From assembly GCF_014235185.1 (NCBI RefSeq), contig NZ_CP060131.1:6269501-6333500 (forward strand): a stretch of DNA of 64,000 bases. Reading direction: 5' to 3'. Position numbers and translations under genes: made by a program. Below, piece by piece: positions 8,164-15,334 of this stretch. The DNA is from Pseudonocardia petroleophila. GTDB lineage: Bacteria > Actinomycetota > Actinomycetes > Mycobacteriales > Pseudonocardiaceae. Numbering within the stretch: position 1 is the first letter of the stretch; every line of letters begins with the position of its first letter. The notes under the pieces were generated by a model. The model saw only the letters and a program-made list of their open reading frames with translations. It did not search any database and had not been told where the DNA came from.

Positions 8164-9297
8164 TCAGAGCAGCTCGAGGATGGTGGCGTTGGCCTGGCCG
8201 CCGCCCTCGCACATGGTCTGCAGGCCGTAGCGGATGCCGTTGTCGCGCATGTGGTGCACGAGCGTGGTCATCAGCCGGGCACCGGAGCCGCCGAGCGGGT
8301 GGCCCAGCGCGATCGCGCCGCCGTTGGGGTTGAGGGCCTTGGCGTCGGCGCCGATGTCGGCGAGCCAGGCCAGCGGCACGGGGGCGAACGCCTCGTTCAC
8401 CTCGAACGCGCCGATCTCGTCGATCGACAGGCCGGACTTCGCCAGCGCCTTCTGCGTCGCCGGGATCGGCGCGGTCAGCATGATCACCGGGTCGGCGCCG
8501 GCGAGGACGGCGGTGTGCACGCGCGCGATCGGCGTCAGGCCCAGCTCGCGGGCCTTCTCGCTGGTCGTCATGAGCAGGGCCGCGGAGCCGTCGGAGATCT
8601 GCGAGCTGTTGCCCGCGGTGATCGTGCCGCCCTCCGGCCTGAACACGGTCTTGAGCCCGGCCAGGCCCTCGACGGTGCCGCCGCGGCGGATGCCCTCGTC
8701 CTTCGCGACGCCGGCGACCGGCGCGATCTGGCCGTCGAAGCGGCCCTCGTCCTGCGCCGCCGCGGCCTTCTCGTGGCTGGCGATCGAGTACTCGTCGAGC
8801 TGGGTCCGGGACAGGCCCCAGCGCTCGGCGATCATCTCGGCCCCGACGCCCTGGTTGGGCCGCGCACCGTCGTAGCGGGCGGCGAAGTCGGCGCCGTACG
8901 GGTCGGCCCCGTTCAGCGAGGACCCCATCGGCACCCGGCTCATCGACTCGACGCCGCCGGCGACGACCACGTCGTACTGGCCCGCGACCAGCCCGGCCGC
9001 GGCGAAGTGCACCGACTGCTGGCTCGACCCGCACTGGCGGTCGACGGTGACACCGGTGACCGTCTCGGGCCAGCCCGCCGCGAGCACGGCGGTGCGCGCG
9101 ATGTCGAAGGTCTGCTCGCCGATCTGGCTGACGCAGCCCCAGATCACGTCGTCGACCACCGACGGGTCGACGCCGCTGCGCTCGGCCAGGCTGCGGAGCG
9201 CGTGCGCCGACAGGTCGACCGGGTGCACCCCGGACAGGCCGCCGTTGCGCTTGCCCACCGGCGTGCGCACGGCCTCCACGATCACTGCGTCCCGCAT
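8164..9297 (-). CDS. Acetyl-CoA C-acyltransferase (thiolase)
   Basis: The 377-residue thiolase has the acyl-accepting Cys89 in DRQCGSSQQ, the NEAFAPVPL segment, the catalytic His in GGAIALGHPLGGSGAR and the second Cys in MCEGGGQAN near the C-terminus. These define a type II thiolase that cleaves 3-ketoacyl-CoA or condenses acetyl-CoA. The DRQCGSSQQ form is shared with actinobacterial degradative thiolases such as the FadA5/FadA6 group, so beta-oxidation of a lipid or steroid side chain is the better guess. The gene has its own promoter with a palindrome in the spacer (9352-9379). Confidence 0.88.
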   Translation of the reverse strand: MRDAVIVEAVRTPVGKRNGGLSGVHPVDLSAHALRSLAERSGVDPSVVDDVIWGCVSQIGEQTFDIARTAVLAAGWPETVTGVTVDRQCGSSQQSVHFAAAGLVAGQYDVVVAGGVESMSRVPMGSSLNGADPYGADFAARYDGARPNQGVGAEMIAERWGLSRTQLDEYSIASHEKAAAAQDEGRFDGQIAPVAGVAKDEGIRRGGTVEGLAGLKTVFRPEGGTITAGNSSQISDGSAALLMTTSEKARELGLTPIARVHTAVLAGADPVIMLTAPIPATQKALAKSGLSIDEIGAFEVNEAFAPVPLAWLADIGADAKALNPNGGAIALGHPLGGSGARLMTTLVHHMRDNGIRYGLQTMCEGGGQANATILELL

Positions 9298-9351
9298 GAC
9301 CCACTCCGTCTCCCGCGGGGCCTCGTCACCCCGGCGTAACAGTCAGTCCTG

Positions 9352-9379
9352 ACCCTACCTCCGCGGAGGTCGCCGTCAA
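9352..9379 (-). promoter_or_regulatory. Thiolase promoter with operator in the spacer
   Basis: On the minus strand TTGACG (9379-9374) and TAGGGT (9357-9352) are separated by 16 bases. The spacer contains the palindrome ACCTCCGCGGAGGT (9357-9370), which would block polymerase if bound. The TetR gene immediately upstream (9535-10152) is the nearest regulator. Confidence 0.6.
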
Positions 9380-9453
9380 CCCCGGTGCGGAACGCGCGAC
9401 GCGCGTCACAGCGGGGTGCCGGGGAGGGGGCACGGGGGCGGCGGCCGCCGGGT

Positions 9454-9477
9454 GGCCGCCACTCCGTTGTGGCGGCC
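9454..9477 (-). terminator. Hairpin after the TetR gene
   Basis: GGCCGCCAC (9454-9462) and GTGGCGGCC (9469-9477) form a nine-pair stem with a six-base loop, 58 bases beyond the TetR stop codon. There is no T-run, as is common for actinobacterial terminators. The rest of 9298-9534 holds the thiolase promoter and nothing else I can identify. Confidence 0.5.
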
Positions 9478-9534
9478 GGTCGTGCCCGTGGAGTAGACCA
9501 GACCGGCGCCCCCGATCTCTACGGCTGGGGTGGC

Positions 9535-10152
9535 TCAGGTCTCCAGGAGCACCCGGGCGGTGTCGACCCACTGGGCGATGTGCGGGTCGCGGCGCGGGTC
9601 GCGCCGGTCGAAGGCGTAGACCAGCGCCACGCCCCGCATGCTGGTGAGCAGCAGTTCCCGGAGCTGGGCGTACCGCGGGTGACCGGCCAGCTCGGGGCCC
9701 CACATGGCGTCGACGCTCGCCCGGATCGCGCCGCCCAGGCGTCGCTCGTTCGGCAGGAGCGACTCGGCGATCCCGTCGTTGGTGCGCGCCGCCGTCCACA
9801 GCTCGACGGCGGCCCAGAAGTAGGGCTCGTGGTAGGTCAGCCACATGAACTCGATGACCTGGGTGATCCGGTCGACGCCCGCCACCCCGGCGTCCAGGCC
9901 GATCCGGTCGGCGGCCTCGCGCACGCGCCGGCCCGCGAGGTGCTCGGCCGCGGCGACGAGCAGCGCCTCCCGCGACGGGAAATGGTGCAGCAGCCGCCCC
10001 CGCGACACCCCGGCCCTGGCCTGGATCGCCAGCGTGCTGGCCGCGCTGAACCCGTCCTCCACCAGGCACTCCACGGCCGCCTCGAGGATGCGCGACCGGC
10101 TGTCGACGGTGCGCTGCTCGCGGCGGGTCCGCTCGGTCGAGGAGGTGGGCAC
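9535..10152 (-). CDS. TetR/AcrR-family transcriptional regulator
   Basis: The 205-residue protein has a TetR helix-turn-helix around residues 38-62 (TLAIQARAGVSRGRLLHHFPSREALL) and a C-terminal domain with the WLTYHEPYFWAAVELW segment. It lies just upstream of the thiolase gene on the same strand, with a hairpin between them. The palindrome in the thiolase promoter is a plausible target. Its own promoter is well formed: TTGACC, 18 bases, TAGGCT, then six bases to the GTG start, which implies a leaderless message. Confidence 0.85.
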   Translation of the reverse strand: MPTSSTERTRREQRTVDSRSRILEAAVECLVEDGFSAASTLAIQARAGVSRGRLLHHFPSREALLVAAAEHLAGRRVREAADRIGLDAGVAGVDRITQVIEFMWLTYHEPYFWAAVELWTAARTNDGIAESLLPNERRLGGAIRASVDAMWGPELAGHPRYAQLRELLLTSMRGVALVYAFDRRDPRRDPHIAQWVDTARVLLET

Positions 10153-10158
10153 GGGGTC

Positions 10159-10188
10159 AGCCTACGGAGCACCGCGCGAAACGGTCAA
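10159..10188 (-). promoter_or_regulatory. Leaderless promoter of the TetR gene
   Basis: TTGACC at 10188-10183 and TAGGCT at 10164-10159 (minus strand) are 18 bases apart. The GTG start codon lies six bases after the -10. This is one of the clearest vegetative promoters in the window. Confidence 0.7.
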
Positions 10189-10197
10189 CGCTGATCG

Positions 10198-11100
10198 TCA
10201 CGCCGGGCGGTGCGCGAGGGCGTCGACGTCCCAGCCGGCCCGGGTCGCCCCGGCCCGGTACGCGGCCTCGTAGAACTCCAGCACCGCGACGCGGCGGTCC
10301 GGGGCCGCGCGCGCGACCTCGTAGGGCAGGACCGCGAGGTGGCTCGCGCCGCGCTCGACCCAGCCGGCCCCGTGCGGCAGCGGGTCCTCGGCCAGCCCGG
10401 CCGGCTCCGGGGCGGTGTAGGAGTAGAACGCGGGCTCCGGGAACGTCGGGTCTCCGAACCAGAACCCGGAGCTGACGACCTCGCGGGAGTAGGCCTCGCG
10501 CGTCACGCGGTCGGTGCCCGGCGGGTGCTGCACGACCGTGTCGGAGAAGCGCGTGAGTGCGATGTCGAAGGTGTGCCAGAAGTGGTGCACCGGGCTGGTC
10601 TTGCCGGTGAACGCACCCGCGAACTCCTCCAGCAGGAGGTTCACCTGGCTGAGCACCTGCCAGTACCGGGTGACCGCGGCCGGGTCGTAGGTGGCGTGCT
10701 CGGTGTCGTCGGCGAAGGGCCGGTCGGCGTCGGGCAGGTCGAACGGGCGGGCCCCGTCGAGGACGGAGCCGTCGGCCCCGACGGCCGTCAGCGCGTCGAC
10801 GAGGCCGGCGTGGAAGTCCGCGACCGAGCGCCCGACCAGCGGGAACGACGCCCGCCGCCCGTCGAGCGCGTCGACCGTCAGCCGGTGGTCGAGGAAGTCG
10901 AGGTCGATCGAGAAGGTCGGGTCCAGCCCCATCGGCCGGGTGGTCGTGCCCCGGCCGGTGAGGTGCAGGGGCACGTTCCACCAGTGGTTGCGCAGCGGGC
11001 TCGCGGCGAGCCGCACCTTGCCCACGACCTGAGCGAACCGGTGCAGGGTCGGGATCGTGCCGGACCAGCTCTCGTACGGGACGGCGGGGAGGAGTTCCAC
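10198..11100 (-). CDS. DUF5996-family protein of unknown function
   Basis: The 300-residue protein has the pattern I associate with DUF5996: ELLPAVPYESWSGTIPTLHRFAQVVGK at the start, LRNHWWNVPLHLTGRGTT, HHFWHTFDIALTRFS in the middle and GFWFGDPTFPEPAFYSYTAPEP near residues 225-245. It has no signal peptide or membrane segment and is rich in Trp and His. No reaction is known. It starts 11 bases after the stop of the LLM-class flavin enzyme and is probably expressed with it, but the pairing does not reveal a substrate. Confidence 0.75.
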   Translation of the reverse strand: MELLPAVPYESWSGTIPTLHRFAQVVGKVRLAASPLRNHWWNVPLHLTGRGTTTRPMGLDPTFSIDLDFLDHRLTVDALDGRRASFPLVGRSVADFHAGLVDALTAVGADGSVLDGARPFDLPDADRPFADDTEHATYDPAAVTRYWQVLSQVNLLLEEFAGAFTGKTSPVHHFWHTFDIALTRFSDTVVQHPPGTDRVTREAYSREVVSSGFWFGDPTFPEPAFYSYTAPEPAGLAEDPLPHGAGWVERGASHLAVLPYEVARAAPDRRVAVLEFYEAAYRAGATRAGWDVDALAHRPA

Positions 11101-11111
11101 GGCCGTCGACG

Positions 11112-12161
11112 CTACCGCTCCCCCGCGTCCCCGCCCGCGGCCCGCACGATCGGGGCGACCTTCGTGCCGAGCAGCTCGATGCCGTGCAGCAGGTTGTCGT
11201 GGGCGAGGCGGACGTTCGTCATCTGCAGGGAGATGCGGTCGACGCCGCCCAGCGCGTCGGAGACGGCGAGCATCTTCGCGGCCACGGTCTCGGCGTCGCC
11301 GATGAAGTAGGCGCCGGTCGGGCCGGTGGTGGCCTCGTAGGCGCCGCGGGTGGGCGCGGACCCGCCGCGCTCCTTCGCGATCTTGGTGAAGATCTCCGAC
11401 CAGCCGGGGTAGAAGTCGTCCTTCGCCTGCTGGGAGGTGTCGCCGACGAAGCCGAAGACGTGCAGCCCCACCTTCAGCGCCGCGGCGTCGTGGCCGGACC
11501 GGCGCCCGGCCTCGCGGTAGGCGTCGATCAGCGGCCGGAAGCGGTGCGGTTCGCCGCCGATGATGGCCACCATCAGCGGCAGCCCGAGCATCCCGGCCCG
11601 GATGAACGACTCCGGCGTGCCGCCGACGCCCAGCCAGATCGGCAGCGGGTCCTGCAGCGGCCGCGGGTAGACACCCTGCCCGGTCAGCGGGGCGCGGTGC
11701 TTGCCCGACCACGTGACCGTCGGGGACTCCCGGATGCGGAGCAGGAGGTCGAGCTTCTCGGCGAACAGGGAGTCGTAGTCGCGCAGGGACAGCCCGAACA
11801 GCGGGAACGCCTCGGTGAACGACCCGCGCCCGACGACCATGTCCATGCGGCCGCGCGAGATCAGGTCGAGGGTGGCGAAGTCCTGGAACACCCGCACCGG
11901 GTCGTCGGCGCTGAGCACGGTGACGGCGCTGTTGAGCCGGATCCGGCTGGTCCGCGCCGCGGCGGCGGCCAGCAGCACCGACGGCGCCGAGTCGTAGTAC
12001 TCGCTGCGGTGGTGCTCGCCGATGCCGAAGGAGTCGAGCCCGACCTCGTCGGCGCGCTGGACCTCCTCCAGCAGGTGCGCCACCCGGTCCACCGGGCTGA
12101 CGACCTCACCGGTGCCCGGGTCGGTGACGGCGGAGACGAAGCTGTCGATCCCGATGTGCAT
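11112..12161 (-). CDS. LLM-class (luciferase-like) flavin-dependent oxidoreductase
   Basis: The 349-residue protein has the bacterial luciferase-like TIM-barrel: MHIGIDSF start, GLDSFGIGEHHRSEY (about 41-55), LNSAVTVLSADDPVRVFQDFATLDLISRGR and VGRGSF, then IWLGVGGTPES. This subgroup uses F420 or FMN; which one cannot be decided by eye. The frame is open well upstream, but the ATG at 12161 is supported by family starts and by a CAGGAT -10 element seven bases upstream. That -10 overlaps the -10 of the divergent DUF1905 gene. GGAGG directly abuts the ATG, too close to serve as a normal binding site. Confidence 0.88.
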   Translation of the reverse strand: MHIGIDSFVSAVTDPGTGEVVSPVDRVAHLLEEVQRADEVGLDSFGIGEHHRSEYYDSAPSVLLAAAAARTSRIRLNSAVTVLSADDPVRVFQDFATLDLISRGRMDMVVGRGSFTEAFPLFGLSLRDYDSLFAEKLDLLLRIRESPTVTWSGKHRAPLTGQGVYPRPLQDPLPIWLGVGGTPESFIRAGMLGLPLMVAIIGGEPHRFRPLIDAYREAGRRSGHDAAALKVGLHVFGFVGDTSQQAKDDFYPGWSEIFTKIAKERGGSAPTRGAYEATTGPTGAYFIGDAETVAAKMLAVSDALGGVDRISLQMTNVRLAHDNLLHGIELLGTKVAPIVRAAGGDAGER

Positions 12162-12179
12162 GCCTCCTATCCTGGCCCG
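12162..12179. promoter_or_regulatory. Shared bidirectional promoter: overlapping -10 elements
   Basis: Only 18 bases separate the two start codons. The heptamer TATCCTG (12168-12174) reads TATCCT on the plus strand, six bases before the DUF1905 ATG, and CAGGAT on the minus strand, seven bases before the LLM-enzyme ATG. Both genes appear leaderless and use almost the same base pairs as -10 element in opposite directions. Confidence 0.6.
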
Positions 12180-12467
12180 ATGGACCTGGAGTTCGCCGGT
12201 GAGGTGTGGCACTGGCGCGGCCCGGCACCGTACTTCTTCGTCACGGTCCCCGACCCCGAGTCCGCCGCCATCGAGTCGGCCTCGGCGCAGGTGACCTACG
12301 GCTGGGGCATGATCCCGGTCCGCGCCCGCATCGGCGCGACGCGGTGGACGACGTCGCTGTGGCCCAAGGACGGGCGGTACGTCGTGCCGCTGAAGGTGAA
12401 GATCCGCGCGGCCGAGGGCATCGAGCTGGGCGACGTCGTCACGGTGGGGCTGAGGGTGGACGTCTGA
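12180..12467 (+). CDS. DUF1905 domain protein
   Basis: The 95-residue protein starts MDLEFAGEVWHWRGPAPYFF and contains GWGMIPVRARIGATRWTTSLWPKDGRYVVPLKVKIR, the pattern of DUF1905, a small beta-barrel domain. It often stands alone or is fused to a YdeI/OmpD-associated domain; here it stands alone. Function is unknown. The start ATG 12180 is six bases after the TATCCT element it shares with the divergent LLM-class gene. Confidence 0.82.
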   Translation: MDLEFAGEVWHWRGPAPYFFVTVPDPESAAIESASAQVTYGWGMIPVRARIGATRWTTSLWPKDGRYVVPLKVKIRAAEGIELGDVVTVGLRVDV

Positions 12468-12567
12468 GGTCGGCGCCGCCCACCGTGCGGACGGCGACAG
12501 GGCGCGTACGCGACCGCTGTACTGCACTGTGCTGCGTTCCGCGGAACGCGCTGACCTGGGGTTGTTG

Positions 12568-12639
12568 CTCCTCCGACTGGATTCGAACCAGTAACCGCCC
12601 GATTAACAGTCGGGTGCTCTGCCGTTGAGCTACGGAGGA
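12568..12639 (-). tRNA. tRNA-Asn (anticodon GTT)
   Basis: The minus strand folds into a 72-nt cloverleaf: acceptor stem TCCTCCG/CGGAGGA, D arm GCTC/GAGC, anticodon stem CCCGA/TCGGG with loop CTGTTAA (anticodon GTT), and T arm ACTGG-TTCGAAT-CCAGT. The discriminator base is G. The CCA end is not encoded (CAA follows). The flanking 12468-12567 and 12640-12730 hold no further gene that I can see. Confidence 0.96.
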
Positions 12640-12733
12640 CCGTATCGACGGGGCGCTAGCCCCGTCCGGCCCCGGAACCATAGCGCACCGCCACCGGGCG
12701 GACGGGCGGGGGTGGGTCGGGCAGGATGGGGTG

Positions 12734-13447
12734 GTGCCGGGGAGGTTCGTGCGCTACGTCGCCCTCGACGAGGACGCCGCGGGCACCGGCTACCCGTTCG
12801 ACCTCCCCGTCGTCGACGGCCTGCGCCGCGCGTGGCTGACGCTCGGGCCGGGGGTCACGTTCCTGGTCGGTGAGAACGGGTCCGGCAAGTCGACGCTCGT
12901 CGAGGGCATCGCGGTGGCGGCCGGGTTCAACGCCGAGGGCGGGTCGCGGTCGTTCCGGTTCGCGACGCGCAGCAGCGAGTCGTCGCTGGGGCGGGCGCTG
13001 CGGGTGGGGCGGGCGCCGGGGCGGGAGAGGACGTCGTTCTTCCTGCGCGCCGAGTCGTACTACAACGTCGCGACGGAGCTCGAGAACATCGGCGGCGGGG
13101 TGCTCGACGGCTACGGCGGCGTCTCCCCGCACGACCGCTCCCACGGCGAGTCGTTCCTCGACCTGCTCACCCACCGCTTCCACCCCCGCGGCCTCTACCT
13201 CCTCGACGAGCCCGAGGCCGCCCTGTCCACCCGCGGCTGCATCCGCGCGCTGCGCCGGATCGACGAGCTGGTCCGCGGCGGGTCGCAGTTCCTCGTCGCG
13301 ACCCACTCCCCCGTCCTGCTGGCCGTCCCGGGCGCCCGGATCCTGGAGATCGGCGACGACGGGTCGCTCACCCCCGTCCGCTACGACGACGCGCTGCCCG
13401 TCCGCACCACCCGTGCGTTCCTCGCCGACCCGGGCCGTCATGTGTGA
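12734..13447 (+). CDS. COG3910-type AAA/ABC-like ATPase
   Basis: The 237-residue protein carries Walker A GENGSGKST, Walker B GLYLLDEPEAALS and an H-loop-like VATHSPVLL. The spacing is that of a compact RecF/SMC-like head without a long coiled coil. It matches my memory of the small predicted ATPases of COG3910, whose role is unknown. GTG 12734 lies six bases after CAGGAT (12722-12727); GTG 12731 and GTG 12749 (after GGGGAGG) are alternatives. It ends against the direct repeats in front of the DeoR gene and is not obviously part of the galactose operon. Confidence 0.75.
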   Translation: MPGRFVRYVALDEDAAGTGYPFDLPVVDGLRRAWLTLGPGVTFLVGENGSGKSTLVEGIAVAAGFNAEGGSRSFRFATRSSESSLGRALRVGRAPGRERTSFFLRAESYYNVATELENIGGGVLDGYGGVSPHDRSHGESFLDLLTHRFHPRGLYLLDEPEAALSTRGCIRALRRIDELVRGGSQFLVATHSPVLLAVPGARILEIGDDGSLTPVRYDDALPVRTTRAFLADPGRHV

Positions 13448-13460
13448 AAATGTGGGAAAA
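13441..13460 (+). promoter_or_regulatory. Tandem direct repeats, candidate DeoR operator
   Basis: TGTGTGAAAA (13441-13450) and TGTGGGAAAA (13451-13460) are adjacent 10-bp repeats differing at one base. They are unusually AT-rich for this genome and sit directly upstream of the -10 element TAGAGT of the deoR-galTK operon. One-helical-turn direct repeats suit a DeoR-family oligomer. Confidence 0.5.
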
Positions 13461-13475
13461 CGTTCGACTCTGACG

Positions 13476-13487
13476 TAGAGTGGGCCG
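13476..13487 (+). promoter_or_regulatory. -10 element of the deoR-galT-galK operon, leaderless
   Basis: TAGAGT at 13476-13481 is followed by six bases and the GTG start of the regulator at 13488. The -35 region would fall inside the direct repeats, so repression by occlusion is expected. Confidence 0.55.
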
Positions 13488-14243
13488 GTGCTCGCCCGCC
13501 AGCGCCAGGAGCTGATCCTCGACGAGGTCCGCAGCACCGGCGGCGCGCGCGTGTCCGACCTGGTGGAGCGCCTCGGCGTGTCCGACATGACCGTGCGCCG
13601 CGACATCGAGACCCTCGCCGCCCGCGGCCTCGTCACGCGCGTGCACGGCGGGGCGACGGCGGTGGGGTCGAGCGTGGAGGAGCCCGGGTTCGCGGCCAAG
13701 TCGGCGCTGCGCACGGCGGCGAAGCAGGCGATCGCGACGGCCGCGGCGCGGCTGATCGAGCCGGGGGCGTCCGTGGCCCTGTCGGCGGGCACGACCACGC
13801 ACGCGGTCGCCTCGGCGCTGCTCGGGGTGGCGGGGCTGACCGTCGTCACCAACTCGGTGCGCGTCGCCGAGGTGCTGTGGGCCGGCGACACGACGGTCGT
13901 GCTGACCGGCGGCGAGCGCACCCCGTCCGACGCGCTCGTCGGCCCCGTCGCGACGGCCGCGCTGGCGGACCTGCACGTCGACTGGCTGGTCATGGGCGTG
14001 CACGGCATGGACGCCGAGGCCGGGTTCACCACACCGAACCTGGCCGAGGCGCAGGCGAACCGCGCGCTCGTCGCGAGCGCGCGCCGGGTGGCCGTGGTGG
14101 CCGACAACTCGAAGTGGGGAGTGGTGGGGTTGAGCACGATCGCGGCGCTGCACGAGGTCGACGTGGTGGTCAGCGACGACGGGCTCGATCCCGCCGCGCG
14201 CACCGTCCTCGACGAGCGGTGCGGACGGCTGGTGCTGGCGTGA
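13488..14243 (+). CDS. DeoR-family transcriptional regulator of galactose genes
   Basis: The 251-residue repressor has a DeoR N-terminal winged helix (ARQRQELILDEVRSTGGARVSDLVERLGVSDMTVRRDIETLAARG, about residues 3-47), the following RVHGGA signature, and a DeoRC sugar-phosphate-binding domain with SAGTTTHAVA and VVTNSVRVAEVL. It is the first gene of an operon with galT and galK, whose starts overlap by four bases. It probably responds to a galactose-derived sugar phosphate, which is inference from its position. Autoregulation through the repeats at 13441-13460 is likely. Confidence 0.92.
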   Translation: MLARQRQELILDEVRSTGGARVSDLVERLGVSDMTVRRDIETLAARGLVTRVHGGATAVGSSVEEPGFAAKSALRTAAKQAIATAAARLIEPGASVALSAGTTTHAVASALLGVAGLTVVTNSVRVAEVLWAGDTTVVLTGGERTPSDALVGPVATAALADLHVDWLVMGVHGMDAEAGFTTPNLAEAQANRALVASARRVAVVADNSKWGVVGLSTIAALHEVDVVVSDDGLDPAARTVLDERCGRLVLA

Positions 14244-15334
14244 TCCGCACCGACGCCCCCATGGCCGACGGCCGCACCCTGCGCTACTACGACGAGTCCC
14301 CCGGGCGCGTGCCGCCGCCGGACACCCGCGACCTGCCCGTCGTCGAGCACGGCTCGGTGATGCGCTACGACGTGCTCACCGGCGAGTGGGTCACGATCGC
14401 CGCGCACCGCATGAACCGCACGTTCATGCCGCCCGCCGACCTGTGCCCGCTGTGCCCGACCAGGCCGGGCGGCGAGGCGTCGGAGGTGCCGTCGGACCAC
14501 TACGACGTCGTCGTGTTCGACAACCGCTTCCCGTCGTTCGGCCCGGGCAGCGGGCCGGTGCCCACCGAGGTCGACGGCGACCCGCTGTGGCCCCAGCGCC
14601 CGGCCACCGGCACCTGCGAGGTCGTCTGCTTCACCTCCGACCACAGCGCGGCGTTCTCCGAGCTGCCCGTCGGGCGGGTGCGGACGGTGATCGAGGCGTG
14701 GGCCGACCGGACGACGGAGCTGTCCGGGCGCGAGGGCGTCGAGCAGGTGTTCCTGTTCGAGAACCGCGGCGTCGAGATCGGGGTGTCGCTGCAGCACCCG
14801 CACGGCCAGGTCTTCGGCTACCCCTACGTCACCCCGCGCACCGCGCAGCTGCTGACGCGCTCGGCGGCGCACCGCCAGCGCACCGGCCGCGACCTGTTCG
14901 ACGACGTGCTCTCCAGCGAGCGCAGGGCAGGCACCCGCGTGGTGATCGACGCCGAGCACTGGACGGCGTACGTGCCCGCCGCGGCCCGCTGGCCCGTCGA
15001 GGCCCATCTCGTGCCGCACCGCGCCGTGCCCGACATGGCCGCCCTCACCGACGACGAGCGCGCCGAGCTGGCCGTCGTGTACCGCGACCTGCTCGGCCGC
15101 GTCGAGCGCTACTTCGGTCCCGAGTCCACCGACCCGCCCTACATCGCGGCCTGGCACCAGGCCCCCGTCCACACCGGGCGCGACCTCACCCGCGTGCACC
15201 TGCAGCTGTTCTCGCTGCGCCGCGCACCGGGCAAGCTCAAGTACCTGGCCGGGTCGGAGTCGGGCATGGCGGCCTGGCTCAACGACGCCTCGCCGGAGAG
15301 GATCGCCGCCCGGCTGCGGGAGGTCGGCCCGTGA
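14240..15334 (+). CDS. galT: Galactose-1-phosphate uridylyltransferase
   Basis: The 364-residue enzyme has the zinc-site pair CPLCPT near residue 73, the FDNRFPSF segment, and the active-site triad motif HPHGQ in LQHPHGQVFGYP, where the second His carries the UMP. A C-terminal HLQLFSLRR segment matches the family. It swaps UMP between UDP-glucose and galactose-1-phosphate in the Leloir pathway. The GTG start at 14240 overlaps the deoR stop (GTGA). No galE or galactose mutarotase gene is visible in the window. Confidence 0.95.
   Translation: MIRTDAPMADGRTLRYYDESPGRVPPPDTRDLPVVEHGSVMRYDVLTGEWVTIAAHRMNRTFMPPADLCPLCPTRPGGEASEVPSDHYDVVVFDNRFPSFGPGSGPVPTEVDGDPLWPQRPATGTCEVVCFTSDHSAAFSELPVGRVRTVIEAWADRTTELSGREGVEQVFLFENRGVEIGVSLQHPHGQVFGYPYVTPRTAQLLTRSAAHRQRTGRDLFDDVLSSERRAGTRVVIDAEHWTAYVPAAARWPVEAHLVPHRAVPDMAALTDDERAELAVVYRDLLGRVERYFGPESTDPPYIAAWHQAPVHTGRDLTRVHLQLFSLRRAPGKLKYLAGSESGMAAWLNDASPERIAARLREVGP

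Noticed and set aside
7211..9304. 697-codon frame suggesting an esterase fused to a long N-terminal domain
   Set aside because: The extra part is an Arg-rich out-of-phase reading of the thiolase gene. A strong ribosome-binding site marks the esterase start at 8110.
12568..13447. tRNA-Asn as an integration site for a mobile element with the ATPase as cargo
   Set aside because: No integrase, no repeat of the tRNA 3' end and no change in composition were seen.
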